A DNA stretch of 43,435 nt, taken from NCBI GenBank assembly GCA_937129395.1, contig CAKZNE010000328.1:1-43435 (forward strand), in the 5' to 3' direction. The DNA is from an uncultured Cryomorphaceae bacterium (GTDB lineage: Bacteria > Bacteroidota > Bacteroidia > Flavobacteriales > Schleiferiaceae). Made by a program: the position numbers and the translations under genes. This document shows, piece by piece, positions 6,755 to 15,396 of this stretch. Numbering within the stretch: the first letter of the stretch is position 1; the number at the start of each line of letters is the position of its first letter. The notes beneath the pieces were generated by a model. The model had not been told where the DNA came from and ran no database searches. It was given only the letters and a program-made list of their open reading frames with translations.

Positions 6755-8163
6755 TTTCTTACAATTGGTCCGTTAAAACTAGTCTTTATTTTATCAATTA
6801 AAACCCCTTCCTGGTAAAGTCCTAATACAATATCCGTTTTCCTACCAGTTAGTTCTTTTTTATGCAGGTAGAGAAGTAAAACCCCTTCCTTTAATCCACT
6901 TTCGGGTAAAGAAATATGTTGGTCTCCTGCGATTTTTAAACTTCCTTCTGGACTTAAAATCCGGATATCCATATTTAAGGTATCCATAGTTTTGTTGATG
7001 AGTTTGTAATTGTAAACATTGCTCAAAGTATCTTGAGAAATGGTTTGGTAAAGCTGCCCTGGGGTTCTTAAAACTATAGCTTCTACCATTACTCTGCTGT
7101 TTAATAGGAAACCAAAAATGATCATTAAAACACCTAAAACAATGGAGTAAGCCCAAACTCTAGGAGTGAAAATTTTCTTTTTGTTACTGGCAATATTTTC
7201 TTCACTATCGAAGCGAATTAAACCTTTTGGTTTGTTGATTTTATCCATCACCGTATCGCAAGCATCGATACAAGCTGTGCAATTGATACACTCCAATTGG
7301 GTACCGTTTCTAATATCAATACCAGTAGGACAAACATCCACACATTGGTTGCAATCTATACAATCGCCTTTTCCTACTTCTTCGCGATTTTCATTTTTAC
7401 GGAATTTACTGCGAATCTCACCTCGTATATAATCGTAGGCAATAACAACAGAATGTTTGTCTAATAATACAGATTGTAACCTACCATAGGGACAAACGAT
7501 AATGCAAACCTGTTCTCTAAACCAAGCAAAAACAAAAAAGAAAACTCCAGAGAAAATTACAATGGTAACAAGGCTGGATATGTGATTTGCTGGATTGTCG
7601 CTTACGATGCTCCACCATTCTCTTTGGCTGATGAGGTACATCATAAATATATTGGAAATTCCGAAACTTATAAGGTAAAAGATGCTGTTTTTAAGAACAC
7701 GCTTTCTTATTTTCTCTCCGGTCCACGACATTCTTTTCAGTCGCATTTGCTGGTTTCGATCTCCTTCAATCCAATATTCAATTCTACGGAAAACATGTTC
7801 CATAAAAATGGTTTGGGGGCAAATCCAGCCGCAAAAAATTCTACCAAAGGCAACAGTAAACACAACGATGAAGAGCACTCCAATAATCATCGCCATTACG
7901 GCCAAATGGAAATCCTCTGGCCAGAAAATATTACCAAAAAGGATGAACTTTCTTTCTAATACATTGAAAAGAAAAAAAGGATTGTCATCTATATAAACGA
8001 AAGGTAGGCCTACAAGAAGAGTTAAAAGAACATAGCTGGTCCATCTACGATAGTTGGTAAACCGACCGCTTGTTTTTTTAGGGAAGAGGTACTTCCGGTT
8101 TCCATCTTTATCGATGGTTCCAATGGAGTCTCTAAAATCATTGTCTTCCTGTTCTTCAATCAT
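6751..8163 (-). CDS. ccoG: CcoG (FixG/RdxA) cytochrome c oxidase accessory protein
   Basis: 470 aa. Membrane helices at about residues 43-57, 88-106, 160-177, 198-215 and 335-355. The first helical region holds CGWICPQTIF, and a pair of ferredoxin-type clusters is visible as CIDCNQCVDVCP (C268, C271, C274, C278) and CINCTACIDACD (C292, C295, C298, C302). A C-terminal Ig-like periplasmic domain follows. CcoG is a membrane iron-sulfur protein shown in other bacteria to reduce copper for the CuB site of cbb3 oxidase. It sits 2 bp downstream of ccoP and overlaps ccoH by 4 bp. Confidence 0.95.
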   Translation of the reverse strand: MIEEQEDNDFRDSIGTIDKDGNRKYLFPKKTSGRFTNYRRWTSYVLLTLLVGLPFVYIDDNPFFLFNVLERKFILFGNIFWPEDFHLAVMAMIIGVLFIVVFTVAFGRIFCGWICPQTIFMEHVFRRIEYWIEGDRNQQMRLKRMSWTGEKIRKRVLKNSIFYLISFGISNIFMMYLISQREWWSIVSDNPANHISSLVTIVIFSGVFFFVFAWFREQVCIIVCPYGRLQSVLLDKHSVVIAYDYIRGEIRSKFRKNENREEVGKGDCIDCNQCVDVCPTGIDIRNGTQLECINCTACIDACDTVMDKINKPKGLIRFDSEENIASNKKKIFTPRVWAYSIVLGVLMIIFGFLLNSRVMVEAIVLRTPGQLYQTISQDTLSNVYNYKLINKTMDTLNMDIRILSPEGSLKIAGDQHISLPESGLKEGVLLLYLHKKELTGRKTDIVLGLYQEGVLIDKIKTSFNGPIVRK

Positions 8164-8165
8164 TT

Positions 8166-9077
8166 TTACAAGCTATCCTTAAGGGCAATAGTGTCTGCAG
8201 GTGCCGCACTTGAAGGTATGTATAATTCTCCTTCAGCATCCTTTGGCGTGGCAGAAGTTGTTCCTTGGAAACTTAGAATATAGGAGGCTACTTTTTGCAT
8301 ATCTGCTGCACCAATTTCGGATTTCCATTCGCGCATTCCTTTTCCTGTAACCCCATATTTAATGGTACTGAAGATGTCTTTAATATCTCCGCCATGGAGC
8401 CAGTATTCATCAGTAAGATTTGGTCCTACTAGCCCACCACCATCTTTAAGGTGACAAACGGCACATTTCTCATTGTAAATTTTCCCGCCTTCTTTTAAAT
8501 CTGGCCCATTGGTTAGCAATACCACATTGGTTTCATCTACAAGATCTGCTGCATTTTTCAAGTAAAACTCCTTTGCTTTTTCCGCTTCTGCCAACTCATT
8601 ATTATATTCTTCAATTTGCAATGGAGCATCGCCAGTTACATGATGGCGAACAACATAAACCACGGCAAAAACCATGGATAAATAAAAACCAATTAACCAC
8701 CATGGGGGAAGGTTATTATCTAATTCTCTAATTCCATCATAACTGTGATCTAAGTCAATTTCAGATTCTTCTTCAATAGGACGAGCATCTTTTAATTTTC
8801 GATAAAGTTTACTGAAGAAGTCTTCTGTTTCAACTTCTTCTTCCACCAATTCCTCTTCAATAGAATTATTCTTTTTCAGCATCCATTGCATGGTTTCCAT
8901 GGCCTTATACACTGCCAAAAAGGAAAGGATAAGGAAAATTGCGGAAGTCACGACCAACCAGAATACAGGATCATTTAAAAGTGCGTAACCTGTTTCACGG
9001 TCGAGATTTGTTGTGCCAATTGCCAAAGCGAAAACCAGCAATCCAAATACGATAAAAATTTTATTTAGCTTTTTCAT
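8166..9077 (-). CDS. ccoP: Cbb3 oxidase subunit III CcoP, monoheme type
   Basis: 303 aa. N-terminal helices lie at about residues 5-22 and 37-57, then an acidic linker, then the CcoP signature SYDGIRELDNNLPPWW with a helix at about 126-143. The periplasmic part holds one heme c motif, CAVCH at residues 205-209, and a probable axial Met in KGMREW (about 248). Classical proteobacterial CcoP has two CxxCH motifs; here only one is present, the shortened form also seen in other Bacteroidota. It relays electrons to CcoO/CcoN. It overlaps ccoQ by 17 bp. Confidence 0.93.
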   Translation of the reverse strand: MKKLNKIFIVFGLLVFALAIGTTNLDRETGYALLNDPVFWLVVTSAIFLILSFLAVYKAMETMQWMLKKNNSIEEELVEEEVETEDFFSKLYRKLKDARPIEEESEIDLDHSYDGIRELDNNLPPWWLIGFYLSMVFAVVYVVRHHVTGDAPLQIEEYNNELAEAEKAKEFYLKNAADLVDETNVVLLTNGPDLKEGGKIYNEKCAVCHLKDGGGLVGPNLTDEYWLHGGDIKDIFSTIKYGVTGKGMREWKSEIGAADMQKVASYILSFQGTTSATPKDAEGELYIPSSAAPADTIALKDSL

Positions 9078-9258
9078 AGTCTTGGTCTTGGTTATTTTCT
9101 AATGGTAAATTACTGAGTACATTCAATCGTTTTTTGTCTGCTTTGATTACATAAATCAGCATTAAAACAAAAAAGCTAAAGAAGATGAGAAAGGAAATCA
9201 TCGGGAATATTTCTATTCCTGAGATTCCTTCCATATGATGTTTTATGAATTTTAACAT
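9061..9258 (-). CDS. ccoQ: CcoQ-like small cbb3 oxidase subunit
   Basis: 65 aa with one membrane helix (about residues 19-39, MISFLIFFSFFVLMLIYVI) followed by a charged tail, placed between ccoNO and ccoP. That fits CcoQ, a single-helix subunit that stabilises the complex. Sequence similarity in this family is weak, so the assignment rests on size, topology and position. It begins 5 bp after the ccoNO stop and overlaps ccoP by 17 bp. Confidence 0.8.
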   Translation of the reverse strand: MLKFIKHHMEGISGIEIFPMISFLIFFSFFVLMLIYVIKADKKRLNVLSNLPLENNQDQDYEKAK

Positions 9259-9263
9259 GGCTC

Positions 9264-11420
9264 TTAATTATTATCAGTTGCAGTTGTGGCTTCCGTTGCA
9301 GCAGCAGGAGCATTTCCTTTAATATCAATTCCCAATCGTTGCAGGTAAGAAACTAGGGCCACAATTTCGTCGCTACCTTTTATGTCTACATTGATTTCTC
9401 TGGTGATTTGTTCGGCAATTTCATCAGCTTGCTTGTCCATTTCACTTTCCCAATTATCAATGTATTGCTGACTATAAGGAACTCCCAATTGAACCATTAC
9501 CTCTAATTTCTTTTTGGAGGAGCTTCTATCCAATGTGTTTTCAAACAACCAAGGGTAAGGAGGCATAATGGAGTTTGGACTCATAGATTCTGGGTCTAGC
9601 ATGTGGTTGTAATGCCAGCTATGGGAATACTTTCCTCCCACACGATGAAGATCTGGCCCTGTTCTTTTAGATCCCCAAAGGAAGGGGTGATCATATACAA
9701 ATTCTCCAGCTTTGCTGTATTCACCGTAACGCGCTGTTTCGCTACGGAATGGTCTAACCATTTGGCTATGACAAGCATTACAGCCTTCTCGGATATATAA
9801 ATCTCGTCCTTCTAGTTCAAGGACTGTATAAGGTTTTACACTTTCAATTGTAGGAACATTGGATTTAATCATCATGGTAGGAACAATTTCTATTACTCCA
9901 CCAATTAGGATAACAACCACACTTAAAACCATCAATTGAACTGGTCTTCTTTCAATCCATCTGTGCCAGTGTTCTCCTTTTGGTTTTTTAAATGTTTTTT
10001 CCAAAGGCATGGCTTGAGCTTCTTCATTTTCTTGGAATTTTCCGCTTTTTACCGTTTTAATGACATTCACAACCATTATTCCTAAACCAATAATGTAAAG
10101 ACTACCACCTAATGCTCTAAGCGCGTACATAGGAACAATTTGGGTTACAGTTTCTAGGAATCCGTAAACCAAGGTACCATCAGCATTAAACTCTTTCCAC
10201 ATTAAGCTTTGGGTAAAACCTGCAACGTACATGGGTAGGGCCCAAAAGATAATTCCTAAGGTTCCAATCCAAAAGTGGGCATTGGCTAGTTTTTCTGAAA
10301 ACAAACTGGTTTTATAAAGTCGAGGAAGCATCCAGTAAATCATACCAAAAATCATAAAGCCGTTCCAGCCTAAAGTTCCGATATGTACGTGAGCAGGAAT
10401 CCAATCTGTATAATGCGCAATGGCATTAATGTTTTTTAAACTCAATAATGGACCTTCTAAAGTGGCCATTCCATAACAAGTAATTGCTACAACAAAGAAT
10501 TTAAGAACTGCGCTATCTCTAACCTTATCCCAGGCTCCCCTCAGGGTTAAGAGTCCGTTGATCATTCCACCCCAACTTGGGAAAATTAGCATGATACTAA
10601 ATACAGTACCTAAGGTTTGAGCCCATTCTGGAAGTGCAGTATATAATAAGTGGTGAGGTCCAGCCCAGATATAGATAAAGATTAATGCCCAGAAGTGAAC
10701 AATAGATAATCTATAGGAGTAAACCGGCCTGTTTGCAGCTTTGGGTACGAAATAATACATCAAACCTAAAACTGGCGTAGTAAGGAAAAAGGCAACGGCA
10801 TTATGTCCGTACCACCATTGTACCAGGGCATCTTGTACACCAGCAAAAACCGAATAAGACTTGGTGAAGGAAACTGGGATTTCAATATTGTTTACAATAT
10901 GAAGTACAGCAATAGTCACAAAAGTGGCAATGAAAAACCAAATGGCTACATATAAATGGCGTTCCCTTCTTTTAAGGATGGTCCAAAACATGTTTATCCC
11001 AAACACGACCCATATTAAAGTTATAGCAATATCAATTGGCCATTCCAATTCGGCATATTCCTTTGAGGAGGACATCCCCAATGGAAGAGAAACAACTGCG
11101 GCAAGAATGATTAATTGCCATCCCCAAAAGTGAATCTTACTTAAAAGATCACTGGCCATTCTGGTTTTTAATAATCGTTGAAGTGAATAATAAACCCCTG
11201 CAAAAATGGAGTTACCCACAAAAGCGAAAATCGCTCCATTGGTATGAAGAGCACGAAGCCTACCGAAAGTAAGCCAAGATAAATTCATATTTAACTCGGG
11301 GAAAACCAATTGCAAAGCTGCAGTAAGCCCTACTAATGTGGCAATACAGCCCCAAACAATAGTAGCAATGGTGAAATTCCGAACCGATCGGTTGTCGTAA
11401 TAAAAGGTTTCCTTTTGCAT
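9264..11420 (-). CDS. ccoNO: Fused cbb3 oxidase subunits I and II (CcoN-CcoO)
   Basis: 718 aa. Residues of about 1-465 are CcoN, a 12-helix heme-copper oxidase subunit with heme ligand His in RALHTNGAI (H59), CuB ligands in WWYGHNAV (H206) and GPHHLLY (H256, H257), and heme ligands in HVHIGTLGWNG (H344, H346). Residues of about 480-718 are CcoO: one helix (494-515), then heme c motif CNACH (547-551) with SQMVRPFRSE, all canonical. The fusion into one chain is usual in Bacteroidota and is seen here without frameshift. The complex reduces oxygen to water with high affinity and pumps protons. The gene starts 5 bp after ccoS. Confidence 0.97.
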   Translation of the reverse strand: MQKETFYYDNRSVRNFTIATIVWGCIATLVGLTAALQLVFPELNMNLSWLTFGRLRALHTNGAIFAFVGNSIFAGVYYSLQRLLKTRMASDLLSKIHFWGWQLIILAAVVSLPLGMSSSKEYAELEWPIDIAITLIWVVFGINMFWTILKRRERHLYVAIWFFIATFVTIAVLHIVNNIEIPVSFTKSYSVFAGVQDALVQWWYGHNAVAFFLTTPVLGLMYYFVPKAANRPVYSYRLSIVHFWALIFIYIWAGPHHLLYTALPEWAQTLGTVFSIMLIFPSWGGMINGLLTLRGAWDKVRDSAVLKFFVVAITCYGMATLEGPLLSLKNINAIAHYTDWIPAHVHIGTLGWNGFMIFGMIYWMLPRLYKTSLFSEKLANAHFWIGTLGIIFWALPMYVAGFTQSLMWKEFNADGTLVYGFLETVTQIVPMYALRALGGSLYIIGLGIMVVNVIKTVKSGKFQENEEAQAMPLEKTFKKPKGEHWHRWIERRPVQLMVLSVVVILIGGVIEIVPTMMIKSNVPTIESVKPYTVLELEGRDLYIREGCNACHSQMVRPFRSETARYGEYSKAGEFVYDHPFLWGSKRTGPDLHRVGGKYSHSWHYNHMLDPESMSPNSIMPPYPWLFENTLDRSSSKKKLEVMVQLGVPYSQQYIDNWESEMDKQADEIAEQITREINVDIKGSDEIVALVSYLQRLGIDIKGNAPAAATEATTATDNN

Positions 11421-11425
11421 AAAAA

Positions 11426-11596
11426 TTAAGGTTTTTTAGATCCTTTGGTGGTTTTGATTTGGTCTTCCATGAGCATTCTTACGGAAGGAGAATAATCGTC
11501 GTCGTATTGTCCAGATTTTATACTCCACAAAAAAGCAATCAGAAATCCTAGTGCCACTAAAAAGCTGATAATGATGAGAATATAAATCGCAGACAT
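11426..11596 (-). CDS. ccoS: CcoS cbb3 oxidase maturation protein
   Basis: 56 aa, ATG at 11596 to TAA at 11426-11428. One N-terminal helix (IYILIIISFLVALGFLIAFLW) is followed by SIKSGQYDDDYSP, which closely matches the FixS/CcoS family with its W-x-(I/V)-x-x-G-Q-(F/Y)-D-D motif. CcoS is needed for cofactor insertion into the cbb3 oxidase, probably copper or heme. It is first in the cco operon, directly behind the FNR-type promoter at 11614-11657, and 5 bp before ccoNO. Confidence 0.92.
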   Translation of the reverse strand: MSAIYILIIISFLVALGFLIAFLWSIKSGQYDDDYSPSVRMLMEDQIKTTKGSKKP

Positions 11597-11613
11597 ATTG
11601 CTTTAATTTTGAT

Positions 11614-11657
11614 CAAAAATAATGGGAGCTCCGTCTGCGGGAAATGATAATTATCAT
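11614..11657 (-). promoter_or_regulatory. FNR-type promoter of the cco operon
   Basis: Perfect palindrome ATGATAATTATCAT at 11644-11657 (centre 11650.5) and, on the minus strand, a -7 box TATTTTTG at 11614-11621. A start about 6 bp after the box places the palindrome near -42, the class II FNR position, as at hemN. It would drive ccoS through the TauE-like gene. Confidence 0.75.
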
Positions 11658-11675
11658 GTTTTCAAACTGAGCGAA

Positions 11676-14063
11676 TTAGGAGATCTTTGCTTTCCTAGAA
11701 AGTTCCTTTAAACTAAGATATTGGGCGGAAAAGGTGGTAAAAAGAATTACCGAAATGGAACTAATAGGCATTAATAATGCAGAAACTAATGGACTTAAAA
11801 AGCCACCCAGCGCAAAGGTCAATCCTAAAATATTATAAGCTAGGGATAATGCAAAAGCTCGATGGACTATTTTTTTGCTTTTCAAACTTAAGTTTAAAAA
11901 GGAGGGAAGGTTTTTAAAGGATTCTGCTTTTAAAAGGGCGTCGCAAGCTGGGAAATAATTTACATTTTCTTCGCATAAACTTATTCCTACATCGCTTTGT
12001 TTTAGGGCGCCAGCGTCATTTAAGCCATCGCCGATCATTAGGCAGGAGTCTCCAGATTTTTGGTGGTTTTCAATAAATTCCAACTTATCGGCGGGTTCTT
12101 GTTCAAAATGTAGAGCTGTGTTTTTTCCAAAAATGGATTCCAATTGTGCTCTTTCTTGATCCGTATCACCACTTAAAACATTGAGTTTAAATTTTGTTTC
12201 TAAGTCGGCAATTACCTCGGGTAGTTCTTTTCGCATTTGATGGTAAAAAGAGAAGTAACCCAAAACGTAATCGTTTTTGGAAACAAATACAGCAGTTCCA
12301 TTAAAAACTTTTTCCTCTCCCATAAAACTGGCTTTTCCCAATTTAAACTGGTCGTCGCCCACTTCAAAATAAATCCCTTGTCCAGGCGATTCTTGAAAAG
12401 CATGGATTTTTATTTCTTTTTGGTTTTGATCTTGAATATAAGATTGTAAACTTCTCGCTAAAGGATGCTGGGTTTGTTGGGCCGCATGGTAGATTTTATT
12501 CAAATCTTCATCTTCAATAGCTTTTCCAGTCCATTTCAATTTTACAGTTGATTGTTCCGTAAGTGTTCCGGTTTTATCAAATATCACATCATTTATTTGG
12601 GAAAGTTTTTGCAAAACCTGAGCATCTTTTAAATAAAAGCCAAAACGTCCAAACCAACGCATAAAACTGCCAGAAGTAAAAGGTTCTGCTAAAGCTAGAG
12701 CACATGGACAAGCCACAATTAATACACTAATAAAAACGGAAATTGATTTTTGGGGATCAATAAAGTACCATGCTACAGCTCCGGTTATGGCTAATACAAA
12801 AATGGCTGGAGTGAAATATTGAGAAATTTTATCGGTAAAGGTTTTTGATTTTTTCTTTTCCTTTTTGAAAATATCTTTAGACCATAATGATGACAAATAA
12901 CTTTGGGTGGATCTTGAACTTACTTCAATTATAGCAGAACTGCTTTCTATTTTTCCACCGGCATAAATTTGTTCCTTTTTTTCTTTGGAAACGGCTTGAG
13001 ATTCGCCAGTGATATAGCTGTAATCAATTAAAGATTCATCCGAAATAAGAAAACCATCACATGGAATTAATTCCCCCTTGCGAACAATAATGAAATCTCC
13101 TTTTTTTAGATTTTCAATGGCAATTATGGATTCGTCCTTATTTATCAATAAAGTAGCGGCAAGAGGAAGAAAGGACTTGTAATCTTTATCGAAAGAGAAA
13201 TTTTCGTAGGTTTTTTGTTGATACCATTTTCCAACTAAAAGGAAAAAAACCAATCCGCATAAGCTATCAAAATACCCTGGGCCAATGCCGCTTAATACTT
13301 CATAGCTACTTTGTGCAAAAAGGGCGATTATTCCAATGGAAATTGGTAAATCAATAGAAAGAACCCCTGCTTTTAAAGAGGCTATGGAATTAGTGAAATA
13401 TTCTCGAGCACTGTAAATAAGCACTGGAAAACTAAAGGCCAGCATTAAATACCTAAAGAAATAAAGTAATCCTCTATCGTATAATATGGTGCTTTGAAGA
13501 TATTCAGGCAGCGCCAATAACATGGTATTTCCAAAGAAAAATCCCGCAACTCCTAATTGAAAAAGAAGTTTGGACTGAGATTTTTTATTGGCTTTTTCGT
13601 TTTCATCCCTTTGCTCCTCAAAATTGGGTGGATAACCAATATGCTTTAAAAGAGCGGCTAATTGAGAAAGAGGAATTTTTTCGGCATCATATAATATCTC
13701 AGCCCTTTTTCGGCTAAAATGTACCGTTACCTGCAAAACTCCTTGGTGGACTTCAAATAAATTCTCCAATAAAAAAATACAACTGGAACAATGAATTTGA
13801 GGAAGATGAATATTTATTTTTTCAGTGTTTCCATTCTGGAAAATCAAAAGTTTCGCTTTTATATCTGGGCTGTCCAAATAAGCATAAGTGGCGCTATCTA
13901 AATCCGGAATAAGCAAACTTTCACTTTCGCCTTCAACCAATTCAAAAACAACTTTGCAGCCGAAACAACAGAATTCATGACCCAAATTATCACTATAAGT
14001 CTTACCTTTAAAAGGTTGATGGCAATGGCTACATTCCGTAAGTGATTCCACTTTATTAGACAT
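11676..14063 (-). CDS. ccoI: CcoI/FixI copper-exporting P1B-type ATPase
   Basis: 795 aa. The N-terminus has a Cys-rich zinc-ribbon-like segment (CSHC at 11-14, CCFGC at 32-36) and an HMA-like domain with HCSSC at 91-95. Eight helices follow, with the membrane metal site CPC at 452-454 in VACPCALALAEP. The phosphorylation motif DKTGT is at 496-500, and the hinge GDGLNDAGAL lies near the C-terminus. CcoI moves copper across the inner membrane for the CuB centre of cbb3 oxidase. It is monocistronic, divergent from fnr, and shares the FNR-type box at 14098-14111. The downstream cco operon has its own promoter. Confidence 0.95.
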   Translation of the reverse strand: MSNKVESLTECSHCHQPFKGKTYSDNLGHEFCCFGCKVVFELVEGESESLLIPDLDSATYAYLDSPDIKAKLLIFQNGNTEKINIHLPQIHCSSCIFLLENLFEVHQGVLQVTVHFSRKRAEILYDAEKIPLSQLAALLKHIGYPPNFEEQRDENEKANKKSQSKLLFQLGVAGFFFGNTMLLALPEYLQSTILYDRGLLYFFRYLMLAFSFPVLIYSAREYFTNSIASLKAGVLSIDLPISIGIIALFAQSSYEVLSGIGPGYFDSLCGLVFFLLVGKWYQQKTYENFSFDKDYKSFLPLAATLLINKDESIIAIENLKKGDFIIVRKGELIPCDGFLISDESLIDYSYITGESQAVSKEKKEQIYAGGKIESSSAIIEVSSRSTQSYLSSLWSKDIFKKEKKKSKTFTDKISQYFTPAIFVLAITGAVAWYFIDPQKSISVFISVLIVACPCALALAEPFTSGSFMRWFGRFGFYLKDAQVLQKLSQINDVIFDKTGTLTEQSTVKLKWTGKAIEDEDLNKIYHAAQQTQHPLARSLQSYIQDQNQKEIKIHAFQESPGQGIYFEVGDDQFKLGKASFMGEEKVFNGTAVFVSKNDYVLGYFSFYHQMRKELPEVIADLETKFKLNVLSGDTDQERAQLESIFGKNTALHFEQEPADKLEFIENHQKSGDSCLMIGDGLNDAGALKQSDVGISLCEENVNYFPACDALLKAESFKNLPSFLNLSLKSKKIVHRAFALSLAYNILGLTFALGGFLSPLVSALLMPISSISVILFTTFSAQYLSLKELSRKAKIS

Positions 14064-14097
14064 GGTGTAAAAGTCTAGTCAAAAGCCGTTGTGGAAA

Positions 14098-14118
14098 ATG
14101 ATAATTATCATATTTTTG
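14098..14118. promoter_or_regulatory. Shared FNR-type box between ccoI and fnr
   Basis: Palindrome ATGATAATTATCAT at 14098-14111 (centre 14104.5) between the divergent ccoI and fnr genes. For ccoI a weak -7 box (TAGACTTTTAC, minus strand, 14067-14077) would start RNA near the ATG, again about -42 from the box. For fnr the -7 box TATTTTTG at 14111-14118 abuts the palindrome, which suggests autorepression. Both transcripts would be nearly leaderless. Confidence 0.65.
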
Positions 14119-14122
14119 GATT

Positions 14123-14839
14123 ATGGGAAATGACCATTCTGTTGAGGTGCCAAATCACTGTAGTATGTGTGGTAATAGGCATTTGAGCGCTTTTAAGAAT
14201 TTGGGCGATGAGGATCTGGATCAATTAAGCGAAATGAAAACCTGTGTTTCCTTTAAAAAGGGACAGGTAATTATGCATGAAGGTGCCCGACCCCAAGGCG
14301 TTTATTGTTTACATAGTGGAAAGGTTAAATTGTATAAGCTCGGCGCTGAAGGGAAGGAGCAAATTATTCGTTTTATGACCAAGGGCGACCTTTTGGGATA
14401 TCGTTCCTTATTAAGTGAAGAAACTATTTCAGGGTCAGTTTCGGCTATCGATGATACTTATGCTTGTTATATTCCAAAATCCTCATTTTTCCAAGTAATC
14501 CAAAAAAACCCAAAGTTCACCTTGAATATTTTGGAAAAGGCCTGTCATGAATTGGGGGAAATGGGAAAAATTATTACCAGTCTAGCTCAAAAAACTGTTC
14601 GTGAAAGATTGGCTGAAATATTATTGATTTTAAGAGCAACTTTTGGCGAAACCGAGGAAGGAAATTTGGATATATCCCTAACTAGGGAAGAAATTGCGAA
14701 TATGGTAGGAACCGCCACAGAGTCTGCCATTCGGTTGATATCTGAATTAAAAGAAGACAGCCTCATCGAAACCAAGGGAAGGAAAATAAAAATACTAGAC
14801 GCCACCAGGCTCCGCAAAATCGCGAACGTTTTCGATTAA
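14123..14839 (+). CDS. fnr: Crp/Fnr family regulator, FNR-like oxygen sensor
   Basis: 238 aa. A cyclic-nucleotide-binding-like beta-roll (about 25-145), a dimer helix, and a winged helix-turn-helix with LTREEIANMVGTATESAIRL near residues 187-206; the E-S-A-I-R recognition helix resembles that of FNR (E-x-x-S-R). Cysteines at 13, 16, 41, 62, 115 and 141: C13/C16 in CSMC and C115 occupy the FNR cluster zone. However, there is no obvious C29 equivalent, so the fourth cluster ligand is uncertain. It probably activates hemN, the cco operon and ccoI through the palindromes described here and may repress itself. Confidence 0.88.
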   Translation: MGNDHSVEVPNHCSMCGNRHLSAFKNLGDEDLDQLSEMKTCVSFKKGQVIMHEGARPQGVYCLHSGKVKLYKLGAEGKEQIIRFMTKGDLLGYRSLLSEETISGSVSAIDDTYACYIPKSSFFQVIQKNPKFTLNILEKACHELGEMGKIITSLAQKTVRERLAEILLILRATFGETEEGNLDISLTREEIANMVGTATESAIRLISELKEDSLIETKGRKIKILDATRLRKIANVFD

Positions 14840-14869
14840 AGACTTTTAACATTATTATTTTAGGAAGGC

Positions 14870-14912
14870 TGACAAAAGTCATATTCTGAGCCACAGAAGG
14901 AAGATATATTTG
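14870..14912 (+). promoter_or_regulatory. Putative promoter with TGAC-N4-GTCA palindrome
   Basis: Palindrome TGACAAAAGTCA at 14870-14881 (centre 14875.5) and -7 box TATATTTG at 14905-14912. A start near 14918 would put the palindrome at about -42, as for FNR/CRP class II sites. The half-site TGAC differs from TGAT at the other boxes, so another regulator is possible. A start there favours translation from ATG 14926 over 14917. Confidence 0.45.
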
Positions 14913-14916
14913 TGAA

Positions 14917-15357
14917 ATGCTCAGCATGGAATTTATTAAAAGTCGGATGGAAGTTTTCCTATCTTTTCCCGTAAACGATGAACTTGTTTCGGAGATTAAC
15001 TATTGTTGTAGCTCCATCACCTTCGAAGATTCCGAAGAATTTTTATTCCGAAAAGGAGATTCCCCAATGGGTTTTTATTGGATTTTAGAAGGAAGTGTAA
15101 GTTTTGAATTAAAACCAGATCTTCAAAGTATAATCAGTGCAGGTAGTTTTGTAGGAATGGATAATTTTGCCTCTGGGCAAAGCCATAACTTTGATATTAA
15201 GACTCTTGGGGAAAATGTGATTACTTTATTTATTGACAGGCGATGCTACAACAATGTCTTCTTAAAGCGCCATGATTTATCAGGATTCATGCTTCAAAAA
15301 CACTTAAATCAACTTATTGAAATAAAGAACAGTTTAAGTAGTGATGCTGTTGCCTGA
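14917..15357 (+). CDS. Crp-like cyclic-nucleotide-binding-domain protein without HTH
   Basis: 146 aa that resemble the sensory half of Crp/Fnr proteins only: beta-roll phrases FRKGDSPMGFYWILEGSVSF and FVGMDNFASGQ, then a terminal helix. No helix-turn-helix follows; the frame ends after the dimer-helix region. A second ATG at 14926 is an alternative start and is favoured by the inferred promoter. It may bind a small molecule or act as a partner of the FNR-type protein encoded 78 bp upstream on the same strand. It contains C29 and C30 in NYCCSS, whose role is unknown. No cAMP-binding arginine motif (RSA) is seen. Confidence 0.75.
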   Translation: MLSMEFIKSRMEVFLSFPVNDELVSEINYCCSSITFEDSEEFLFRKGDSPMGFYWILEGSVSFELKPDLQSIISAGSFVGMDNFASGQSHNFDIKTLGENVITLFIDRRCYNNVFLKRHDLSGFMLQKHLNQLIEIKNSLSSDAVA

Positions 15358-15396
15358 ATTATAGTATTTTCACGCCTTCGTAAGAATTGTTGATCC

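Noticed and set aside
6860..7959. Open frames on both strands inside ccoG
   Set aside because: They lie wholly within the well-supported ccoG frame and have no recognisable product.
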